From JAWLCQ01 sp041687095 (GTDB lineage: Bacteria > Planctomycetota > Phycisphaerae > SM23-33), in assembly GCA_041687095.1 (NCBI GenBank), contig JAWLCQ010000032.1, forward strand, positions 1-37,544: DNA of 37,544 bases. The letters are read 5' to 3'. Position 1 is the stretch's first letter. Every line of letters begins with the position of its first letter. Shown in pieces: positions 22,938 through 34,900 of this stretch. The translations under genes and the position numbers were made by a program. The notes beneath the pieces are model-generated. The model ran no database searches and was not told the origin of the DNA. It saw nothing but the letters and a program-made list of their open reading frames with translations.

Positions 22938-25900
22938 CTCAAGTCGGTGCGTGAGCAGGACGGTCACGTCGCGCTGCTGGAATCCCTGGAGCCCCGTATC
23001 CTTCTGTCCGCCGGGGACCTGACGGTCTCGGAGGTCCTGGCCCCGTCGGCGATCGGTCTGGCGGAGACCTTCCGGCTGTCATGGACAGTGCGGAACGCCG
23101 GTTCCGAAACGGCCTCCGCGCCGTACGGGTACTGGTTCGACGCCTTCGCGTTCTCGACCGATCCGCAATGGGGAGAGGATCGGTCCCTGGGGTACGAGTA
23201 CTGGTGGAGCAGCCTCTCCGCCGGCGGAACCTATACGTTCACGGTGGATCTGCAGTTGCCCCCCGACCTTCCGGTTGGGGCGGGATATCTGCTGGTAAAG
23301 GCCGATGCCGGGAACTATGCCCCCGAGGCTGACGAGGCGAACAACGTGTTCGCCCATCCGGTGAACGTGCTCCAGCCGGACGTGGACCTCCAGGTGACGG
23401 CGACGAGCGCGCCGGGCGTGGCGGGACTCGGGGAAATGATCGATATCTCCTGGACGGTCACCAACACCGGGAGCGAGGCGGCGGTCGCCGAATGGTACGA
23501 CTCGGTCTACCTGTCCGCGGACCCCGCGCTGGGCGCGGACGACGTGGAGCTGATCTGGGAAGCGGCTGGGTGGGCATCGCCGCTGCCCGGGGGCGGGTCG
23601 TATCAGACCACGACGCAGGCGTGGATCCCCAACACCGCCCCGACAGGCGCCGTATATCTGCTGTTTGCCGCGGACACCCGCCGCGGGGGGGGCGGCGGAG
23701 AGGAAATGGGCGATCCCGAGGCGTTCACAGGTGTGCAACCGGAGACCAACGAGGACAACAACGTCACCGCCCGCGCGATCACGCTGACGAGCCCGGACGT
23801 GGACCTGGAACTGGCGGGGGCGGACGCACCGACCGACCTGCATGCCGGGGGCACCGCCGTCGTGGGATGGACCGTGCGGAACACCGGGAGCGAAGCCGCG
23901 ACCGCGGAGTATCGCTCGGACAACGTCTACTTCTCCAGCGACGCCGTATGGGACAAGTGGGACACCTGGCTGGCCGGGGAAAGCTTCTACGAGGAGCCCG
24001 TCGTTGCGGGGGGAAGCTACACGGTCGGCGATGTGGTGCTGCCGCTGTCCGACCGCCTCCCCCCCGGACCGGGGTGGCTGATCTTCGTCACCGACGCCTA
24101 CGGAGAGCAGCCCGAGACGGACAAGGGCGACAACCAGCTCGCGGTTCCCGTCACGGTCCACCCGCCGGACGTGGACCTGGAGATCACGAGCATCTCGGCG
24201 CCGAGCGTGGGCAATCCCGGGCAGACCGTCAACCTTTCGTGGACCGTACGAAACAACGGGGGACAGCAGACGACGCGGACCTACTGGTACGATTACGTCT
24301 ATCTCTCCACCGACGACGTGTGGGACGAAAACGACACGTACATCGCTGCGAGGACGCGCTCGGGGGCCCTGGGGGCGGGAGCCTCGTACACCCTCAGTAG
24401 TTCCGTCGGGAGAATCCCCTCCGCAACGCCGGCGGGTGCGCACTACCTGCTGTTCGTCACCGACGATGGCAACCTCCAGCCCGAGAGCGATGAGACGAAC
24501 AACGTATACGCTCACCCCATCGCGATCTCCCCATCCAACCTGTCGATCTCCAGCGTTACCGCGGTCCCGGAGGCGGGTCCCGGGGACAGCGTGACACTGG
24601 AGTGGACCGTGGCGAACAGCGGATCGGGCGGCAGCGGTTCGCGGTATGACGCGGTGTACCTGGCGTCGGATCCTTCGCTCGGGGGGGACGCTCTGGAACT
24701 GCTGCGAACGTACTCGACCACCGTGATCGCCCCCGGGGCCGCCGAGACGCTCACGCGAACCATCACGCTCCCCGAACCGCTGCCCGGTAACGGTTCGATG
24801 CACTTCGTGTTCGTCACCGACGTGACCGATGTCGTGCACGAGACCGATGAGTCCGACAATCTCGCCTCCGCCCCCGTCACCATCCTGGGGGCCGACCTGC
24901 ACGCCGCAACCGCCGCGGTGGCCGGGTCCACGCTCACGCCCGGTGCGACGGTGCAAGTCTCCTTCACCGTGCGCAACGAGGGCAACCAGGCCGCCGAGGG
25001 CGGGCTCTGGACGCACGGGTATGGCTGGTACGATGGTTGGTATCTCTCCGACGACCCCGTATGGGACGGGAACGACCAGATCCTCCGCCAGCGTTGGGTT
25101 GGTTCCGACGCCCCCCTGGCCGCCGGGGCCCACTACGACGTCACGGACAGCTTCGTCCTCCCCGTATCCGCCACGCCCGGGGAACGCTACCTGCTGCTGG
25201 TGACCGACAGCACCCATCTGCAGCCCGAGGCGGGGTCCCAGCCAAACGTGTTCCCCGTCCCCATCCTCACCGAGGGGCCGGACCTGGTCCTGATGTCCGC
25301 GTCCGCCCCGACCGACATCGTCGCCAGCGACACGATCGAGGTGTCCTGGGAGGTGGCGAACTCCGGTGCGATCACCGCCGCCGCCGAGTGGTTCGACAGC
25401 GTCTACCTGTCCACGGACGATCAACTCGGGTGGGGCGATACGCGCCTGGGGTACGTGCTGCAGTCCGCCCATCGCCCACTGGCGCCGGGGGCGCAGTACT
25501 CGACTCAACTGAACGTCACCGTCCCGCAGGCCGCTCCCGGGACCTACTACCTGCTATTTGCCGCGGATCGGTTCTCGTCGTCCGACTCCGGGAACCAGGG
25601 CGAACAGGACGAGACGAACAACGTGTTGGCCGTGCCCGTCACACTCGCCGCGCCGAACCTTGCCGTGACGGCAGTCACCGCCCCCCCCGCCGCCGTGGTC
25701 AACGAGGTGGTGACGGTTTCCTGGACGGTGACGAATGCCGGGAGCGTCCCGGGCCCGGCCGACTGGGCGGACGCCGTATACCTGTCCAGCGACCCGGTTT
25801 GGAGCGCGGGGGACGTGCGGCTGGCGACGGTGTCGGCGGCGTCCCGGACGCCGTTGGGGGCGGGCGAGGAGTACACGGCGACGTTTGACCTTGTCCTACC

Positions 25901-28900
25901 AGCCGTGAGCCCGGGGGAAAGGTATCTGCTGTTCGTCGCCGACGCGGATCGCCAACAGGGCGAGACCGATGAAGAGGACAATGTCCTGGCGGTTCCGATC
26001 TCGATCCTCGCACCGGACCTGGTCGTGTCGGCGCCGACGGCCCCGGCAGAGGCGGCGCTGGGTGAGTCCGTGGCGGTCTCCTGGACGGTGACCAACAACT
26101 CGGTCTCCCCGGCCGCGGGGAGCTGGCACGACGCGGTGTACCTGTCGCTGGACCCGGACTGGGATCCATCGGATACCCTCGCGCACGTGGAGTCGGCGGC
26201 CGCACAGGCGCCCCTGGCGAGCGGAGAGGGGTACACGGTCTCCACGTCCGTGGCGATCCCGGATTTCGCCCTGGGGGCCGTGTGGCTGCTGTTCGTCGTC
26301 AACCACGCCGCGGAGCAGGGCGAGGCGGACAGGGCCAACAACGTCGTCGCCCTGCCGATCGCGCTCACCGGCCCGGACCTCTCCGTGACCGCCGCCGTCG
26401 CCCCGGATGCGGCGGTCGTGAACGATACAATCTCCGTCTCCTGGACCGTGGAGAACCTCGGCGAGTCGGCGGCGGCGTTCCCCTGGTACGACGGTGTGTT
26501 CCTGTCGAGCGATCCCTTCCTGGACGTCTTCGACGCCCACCTGCTGAGCGTCTCCCAGAGCGACCGCGCCCCGCTGGAGAGCACGGGGGCCTACTCCCTG
26601 ACGCGCGACGTGCTCCTGCCCGCCGATCGTATCGGGAGCTTCTTCCTGCTGTTCGCCACCGACCGCCACCGCCAGTACTGGGGGGACGATCTGCTGACGG
26701 AGTCGAGCGAGGGCAACAACGTCCTGTCGCTGCCGATCACGATCACCGCCCCGGACCTGGAGATGACGGGCGCAACGGTCCCCGGAACGATCGTCATGGG
26801 CGAGCCCACGACCGTGCAGTTCACGGTCACCAACGTCGGGGCCGTCCCCGCCTTCGCCGACTGGCCCGACGCGGTGCTGCTGAGCGACGACCCGTTCCCG
26901 GACTACCAGGACAAGACGCTGGCGTCGCGGACGGTTTCGGTCGAATCCCCCCTGGGCGCGGGAGACTCCTACACCGTGTCCCTGGACGTCACGGTGCGGA
27001 CCTTGCACGCCGCGCCCGGCCAGACCAAGTACCTGATTCTTCTGGCGAACCGGGGAGCGGCGCAGGGCGAGGTGGATTCCTCGAACAACTACCTGGTGTT
27101 CCCGGTGTCCCTGGTGGCCCCAGACCTGGTGGTCACCGGCGTGACCGCACCGCCAACGGCGGTGATCGGGCAGGAAATGGATGTCACGTGGAGCACTGGG
27201 AATCCGTCGGGCTACGTCGCGGCGGCGGGGTGGCATGACGGGGTTCACCTGTCGGATCGTCCCGACCTCACGGGGACTCGCAGAGGCATGGGCGCGGCGG
27301 CGGCGCCGGCGCCGCTGGTTCCGGGGAGCGACTACGCGCAGACGCTCCGCGTCACGATCCCCGACTTCGCCCCCGGTTCGCAGTACCTGGTCCTTCGGAC
27401 CGACGAGTTCGGCGACCAACCGGAGACGGACGAGGCCAACAACCTGCTGGCGGTTCCGATCCTCCTGACGGCCGCCAACCTCGGGGTGACGGACCTCGCG
27501 GTGACCCCATCGAGCGGCATGCAGTCGGGGGATGCGGTGACGGTCCGGTGGCGTGTGGTGAACACGGGCAGCGGCGCCACGCCCAAGGGGTTCAGCGATC
27601 GCGTCACCGTGCTGAACCGCCAGACGGGCGAAGTGCTGGTGGCGACGCGGACGTACTATGATCCGCAGGCGTACGGGAACGCTCCCATCGCCCCCGGGGG
27701 GCACGTGGACCGGTCGATCACGCTGCAACTCCCCGAGGGGCCGGCCGCGGTCGGCGACCTCGAGTTCCTCGTCGAAACCGACGCGGACGCGGCAATCATC
27801 GAGTACTCCGGAACCTCCCGCGCCGAGGACGACAACAGCGTTTCGCTGGTGCAGCCCTGCGTCCTGGCGCCCTACCCGGACCTCACCGTCACGAGCGTCA
27901 TCGTCCCCGCAAACGTGCTCTCGGGCGAATCTGCGGCGATTACCTGGACGGTCACCAATCTCGGGGATCGGGCGACGGGGTCGGCGCGCGACGGGACGGT
28001 GGGATGGCGGGACCGGATCTACCTGACCGACACTCCCACACCCGCCCCGGGGGCGCTGTTCGGATCGTTCCTGTTCGGCGGGTCACTCGAGCCCGGGGCG
28101 TCCGTCACGCGGACCCAGTCCATCCATTTCCCCATCGACTGGAGCGGCGAAGTGTACGTCGTCGTCCAGACCGATGCCTGGGACGGATACTTCGAGCACG
28201 ACGAGGCAAACAACCTCGCTGCGGGCCCCAACGCCCTGACGGTCACCCTCGCCCCCATGCCCAACCTGCAGGTCACCGCCGTCACCCCCCCCACCAACCC
28301 GCTGAGCGGTCAGCCGACGCAGATCGAATGGGTCGTCACGAACGCCGGGACCGCCTCGACGGGCGCGGAGGACTGGCGGGACTACGTCTACCTCTCCCAC
28401 GACGCGGTCCTGGACCCTACGGACAGACTCCTGGGTTCCGTGCTCAACCCCAGCTATCTGGACGTGGGCGAGAGTCATGCGAACTCGCTGACGGCGACGC
28501 TTCCGGTGTCCGCGGAGGGCTTGATGTACCTGATCGTCCACACCGATGCGGGCGAATGGGTCTACGAGCACGAGCAGGAGGAGGACAATCTCCTCGCCGC
28601 GCCGGTGAACGTGGTGATGAGCCCTACGGGCGACCTCCAGGTCGTCTCGGTGACGGCCCCGACTGTGGGGGCGTCGGGCGAGGACATCACGGTATCCTGG
28701 ACCGTCCGCAACGAAGGGACGGGGTTGACGACGGCGGCATATTGGCACGATGGGGTATTCCTGTCGGCCGACGACACCTACGACCCCGGGGATCGGCAAC
28801 TGGGCGCCATTTACCGCAGAAGCCCCCTGGCGCCCGGGGAGGAGTACACGGCCAGCGCATCGTTGGCCCTTCCCGCCAACCTCAGCGGAACCTTTTACGT

Positions 28901-31900
28901 CATCGTGGTGGCGGACCTCTACAATCGCTCCTACGAACATGGCGCGGAAGGCAACAACGCCACCCCCGCCCCCAGCCCCCTCCAGGTGCTTCTGCTGTCG
29001 CCCGACTTGGAGGTGCCCCTCGTATCCACCGCCCCCACCGTCCAGGCCGGAGCCTTGCTGAGGGTGAACTACCAGGTCCACAACGCCGGGACCGCTAACG
29101 CGGATGCGTGGTACTGGTACGACACGATCTGGCTGTCCGAGGATGACGAATGGCAGCCCGATGACATCCTGCTCTCGCGGGAGCGGTACACGTCCGGGCT
29201 GGCGATGGGAGCAACGGCGAACGTGGTCCGGGACGCCCGCATCCCCCACGACATCGAGGGAGACTACTACGTCCTGGCCTACACCGACAGCGACAACAGC
29301 CTGTGGGAGCTGGACAACTACAACAACGTGGGCGCCACGGCCCATCCAGTGACGATCGTCTACACCCCGCCGGACCTGGTGGTCAGCGGGGCGAACGCCC
29401 CGGCGTCGATCCTGTCGGGAGCCCTGTTGAGCGCGAGCTTCACCGTGGAGAACCGAGGGGAGGGCCCCACGCCCGCCCCCGGGTGGATCGACGGGGTGTA
29501 CCTGTCCTCCGACCCGGTCTGGGACCCGCTGAGCGACATTCCGCTGGCGACGGTCCTGCGGGGCGAGCCGGCGCCGCTCGGCGGCGCGTACACCGTCAGC
29601 GTCAGCGGGCAGGTCCCCTGGAGCCTCGACGGGGACTACTTCCTCCTGTTCGTCACCGACGCCAAGGATCAGGTACATGAGGGCCAGGCGGGGGAGTCCA
29701 ACAACGTCCTGCCCCTGCCCCTGCGCGTGGACTTCGTGCCCGCGGACCTGGTGGTGACCAGCGTATCGGCGGCGAGGACGGCCGGGAGCGGCGGAACGCT
29801 GGCGGTCAGTTGGACGGTCACCAACGTGGGCGGCGGCGTCACCAGCACGGGGCAGTGGCACGACAGCGTCGTGCTGCGCGACATCCCGGTCCCGGGGACC
29901 GGTACGGTGCTTGGGTCCGTCCCGCACGTGCAACGGCTGCTGCCCGGGGAAAGCTACACCGTGACCACGATGCTCCCGGTCCCGGATGATCTGGCGGGAA
30001 CGTTCTACGTCTGCGTACACACCGACAGCGCCCAGCGCGTGCTGGAGGGCGCGGGGGAATCGAACAACGCCACCGTGGACCCCCTCGCCACCGTGATCAT
30101 CCTGTCCCCGGTTGCGGACCTCGAAGCCTCCAACGTCACCGCGCCCGCCACAGGGTATACCGGCCAGAACCTCACCGTTTCGTGGGAGGTCCGGAACCTC
30201 GCCGCCCCCATCGACAGCGGCCACTGGTACGACGCCGTCTTCCTCTCCGCCGACCCATACCTCGACCCGGATTCCGACGTGTTCCTCGGTTTCACGCGGC
30301 AGGCCGCCCCGCTGTCGACCGGCGGCGGCTACCTCATGACCGAGGCGTTCTTCGTGCCCGAGGGCCTCGAAGGCCTCTGGTACGTCGGGGTCTACACCGA
30401 CGCCCGGAGCCCCAGCACCTCCCCCCGGATCGACGAACGAGGCGCCGAGGACAACAATCGCGCCATGTCCCCACAGCCGGTGCTGCTGACACTCGCCCCC
30501 CCCGCCGACCTCATCGCCGGAACCCTCACCATCCCCGTGACCGCCGCCCCCGGGGAAGAGGTGACCCTCACGTACACCGTGTCCAACGAGGGCGTCTACC
30601 CCGCCGAGGGGCGCTGGTACGACTCGCTGTACCTTTCGAGTGACGACGAGTGGAGCATCAATGATCCCCTTCTGGGGCACGTGCTCGTCCACGGGCCCCT
30701 GCCGGTGGGCGAGAGCTACACGGGGTCGTTGACGGCCGCCCTGCCCGGGGTCCTGCCGGGCGACTACCACGTGCTCGTTCGCAGCGACATCCGCAACCAC
30801 GTGCGGGAGAGCGACGAAGCGAACAACTTCGCCGCCTCCCTCGACACCGCCTACCTCTCCCCCGACGAACTGGCGATGGGGAGCACGGTGACAGGGGTGC
30901 TGTCCACGGGGCAAAGCGCCTACTACTCCCTTGCCGTTCCCCCCGGGCAGACGCTGGAACTGGACCTGCATCGCGGCGGGGATGCGGTGACCGAGATGTA
31001 CCTTCGCCACGGGCTGCCCCCGTCGCGGGGGGCATTCGACCTTCTCAGCGAGCACCCGTACCAGGCTTCGCAGCGCATCGTCGTTCCCTTCACGGAGTCC
31101 GGAACGTACTACGTCCTGATCCACCAGCGCTCCGGGGGAGACTCGGTGGGGTACGAACTGACCGCGCGCGCGCTGGAATTCGAGGTGACGGCCGCCTCTC
31201 CGCAGCAGGTCGGGAACGCCGGGCGGTCCACGCTGACCATCGAAGGCGCCCAGTTCACGGACGCCATCGCATGGGAACTGGTCGGGGCCACGGGGGAGAC
31301 TCGTTCGGCGGCCTCGTTCCTTCTCGCCGACAGCACCCGGGCCTACGTCACCTTCGACCTGACGGGGGCGGCGGTGGGCGACTACGTTCTCCGGGCGACG
31401 CACCCCGACGGGCGCGTGATCGATCACGCCGAGCCCGTCACCGTCGTCCCGGGAACGGGGGGGCAGTTGGAGGTCTTCGTGGACATGCCCCCGTGGGTCC
31501 GCCCGCAGGCGTTCACGGTGGGCATCGAGTACGCCAACACAGGCGACTCCGACCTCGTTGCCCCCCTGCTTGAGCTTCAGGGCCCTGACGCGATCGAGAT
31601 GGGACTCGCCTACGGGCGCGTGGACGCGGTGGGAACCATGCGGGTCATCGGGTACAGCCCGACCGGCCCCGCAGGCGTGCTGCGCCCCGGGCAGCGCGAG
31701 CGGATCACCGTGTTCTGCCGTCCGCTGGAGGAAGGCGGGTACAGCTTCACCCTGCGCTCCATGGTGGTCGGTGACGATCGCGGCGATTCCGACATGGTTG
31801 ACTGGGTGGGCATCGGGTCCAGTTCGATGGCCCCGGCGGGGGACGCCACTCTCTGGTCCGCCCTCCTCGCCGTCCAGGCCGCCGACATGGGCGCCACCTG

Positions 31901-34900
31901 GGACGAACTGCTGACCTCCCTTGCCCAGCGCGTCACCCAGCGCCCGCTGCTGGGGGGGCGCCCCAACGTGCTCGTGGACGACCTGCTGTCCGACGCCCTC
32001 TCCGACGCCGCCTTCCGCGGCGGGGGCAACTTCGACGCCCAGCCGCCCTCCGTGTTGACCCATTTCGTTCCGCCCGGCCCCGGGGGCGTGCACTCCATTG
32101 CCGTCGTGTTCAGCGAGAGCATCGACACCGCCACCTTCGACGCCGCGGACCTCGTTCTCCTGGCGCCCGACGGGACGACCGTCTCAGGGCTCTCCGTCGA
32201 GCCCGTCTACGAGCGGTTCGTGTGGGTCCGCTTCCCGATCCAGTCCGCCCCCGGGCGCTACCGCCTCTCCATCGGCCCGGAGATCCGCGACCGCGTTGGC
32301 CTTCCGCTGGATCAGGACTTCGACGGAGTGGGTGGGGAAGCTGGCGAGGATGTCTACACCGCCGCCTTCGAGATCGGTCCGGACGGGAGGCTCCGCGAGT
32401 CGCTGTTCGTCGCCGACCATGCGCCGTCGGGCACGATCCCGCAACGCGAGGGCGCCCAGAGCGTCTACCTCACCTTCTCCACGAGCCTGGATTCGCGCAC
32501 GTTCACCCCCACAGACGTTGCCATCGCCGGCCCGGCGGGACTGATCCGCGCTGCGGCGGTCGAGCGCTGCTCGCCGACCCTCTACCGCGTCGATTTCCCG
32601 CGGCAACGCGCGATCGGGGAGTACACGATCATCCTGGGCCCGAACGTCCAAACGCTTGATGGGCTCGCCCTGGATCAGGACGGAGACGGAACGGGCGGAA
32701 CGGCGGGCGACGCATACCACGGCGCCTTCCGCGTCGCCGACCTGTCGGGGCCCCGGGTCGTCAGCCACACGCCCGACTGGCTCGTCACCGAGCCTGTTCT
32801 CGCCCTGGACGTGTCGTTCAACGAGCCGATCCTCGCCTCCATGTTCACCCTCGACCAGGTCCGAATCACTACGGAAGCCGGAAGCGTCGCCCCCCTCGCG
32901 ATCACCTGGCTCTCGGACATTCAGTGCCGCATCACGCTCGACGCGCTCCGTACCCCCGGCGACGTCACGGTCACCATCGGGCCCGGGGTGCGGGACCTGC
33001 ACGGGAATGCCATGGACCAGAACGGAGACGGCGTCAACGGCGGGGCGGACGACGCGTACTCCTGGACGTTCCAGATCCCCTACGCCGTCTCGCTCATGCC
33101 CGCCCCCGCCAGCGGCAGGATCGAGCCCCTCCCCGGCGAGGGGGAAGGAACGGGCATGGCCACGCTCGGGCCGCCCGCGCAGAACTGCCACGCCGTCACC
33201 ATCATCGGAAACGTGCGGTACGAGGGCAGCCCGGGCTACTCCTTCCCCGACGGGGCGCGGGTGACGGTGCAACTGTGGGAGACCGACGGGGACCGCGACA
33301 CGCGGCCCGGGGAGACCACTGAACTCGAAGACGACCTCATCGCCGTCACCCGCACCAACACCGCCGGGCAGTTCGTCTTCATCTACGACCTCCACGGCGA
33401 ACCGATCTACAGCATCGACCGCGCCGACCGCAACCGCGGAGGCGACGATCCCTCCTTGCCCGACGGGACGCGCCCGCCCGCACGCTACTACGTGGTCCTC
33501 CTCGCCGACAACGACCACGCCATGGTCCTGGACGAAAACTCGGTGGTCGTCGTCGACCCCGTTGTCGCCGACAACCCATGGATGGCGGACATCAGCCCCT
33601 CCCGGACCGCCGCTGGGCATGCCCCCACTACCTGGGCGCGAATCCACTCCGCCCCGCAGGGCATGTCGCCCGAACTGATCATGCCGCCCCCCACCCCCGG
33701 CGTGCGGGTGGACACCCATTACGAGTACATGCCCGACCTCGTCATCACCGACGACGCCTTCCAGCCGGCAGAGTGGGTCTACTGGGCCGCGGAGTACATC
33801 GCCCGCGACGGGCTGAGCGGGCGGGGCAAGATCGGGATCGCCGCCCCATGCACCGATCCGAACCTCGTCGCCCCCGACAGCGCCGCCTACAGCAGCGCCT
33901 TGGACCTGATCCTCCTGGGACCGGCCCTGCTGCCGATGAGCGGCCCGGCGATTCTGCACGAGTACGGTCACGCCCTGCACGAGGCCGCCGTGGGGTTCAC
34001 CGGCTTCCCGTACACGGGCAAAGTGCCCTACGGGATGATCCAGGAGACCCCGGCGATGGATACCGCCTTCGCCGAGGCCTGGGCGAGCTTCTTCGCCAGT
34101 TGGATGACCGAGCAGTGGGAGTCGGAGATGCTCCGCAAGATGCGGGGCGACCGCATCGACCAGAACCGACTGGCCAAGTGGCTGGAGGACAACAGCTACT
34201 GGATGGGCTTCGACGCCTACGGGTACGCGGACAACGCCCGGGCGAACGACGGTGCCATCCACTCGGGCCAACTCGCCAGGCAGTTCGACGGCGTGAACCG
34301 AAACGCCAACGACGACGGGGGGACCCGGACCTACACCATGGGCGGGTTCATGAGCATCTTCTGGGACCTCGCCGACGGACTCAACGACGACGGGGTCGAG
34401 GGCTTCTCGGCGGTCTGGGACTCCTTCCGCCGCACCGCCATCCTCGGGGACATGTGGGGGTTCCACCTGGACTACGCCCTGCACCGCCCCAACCAGATGC
34501 GTGCGATCGCCAACGTGTTCATCGATCACGGGCTGGAGGTCTACGACGATCCCGAAACGCGGGAGTTCGGATTCGTCGACCTCGGCGCCCTGCGAGGGAT
34601 CACGGGCTTCGCCGGAATGGTCGTTTCCGAATACGCCCCCGGGCAGGCCGATGAGTTCTGGTTCGACGTCCCGTCCCTGGGCGCTTCGGACGATCGCCGG
34701 TATGACGTCGAGGTCATCCTGTCCTTCAATGATTACTACGGCGACCTGGACCTGCGCCTGGAGGTGACCGGGCCCGAGGGCACGCGGACGTACGATCGGC
34801 TGGAACGGGACGGCGGCAGGGCGAACATCCGCGTGGGCGATCTCCCCTGCGCGGACGATTACCATTTCATCGCCTACGTGTACGGGCACGGGGGGCTGAT

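Noticed and set aside
23016..30863. CRISPR-like or satellite repeat array
   Set aside because: The periodicity comes from diverged protein domains in one open frame, not from identical DNA repeats with spacers.
28083..32093. Minus-strand ORF of 1336 codons inside the giant gene
   Set aside because: Antisense shadow of the CARDB array, with no recognisable domain and no ribosome binding site.
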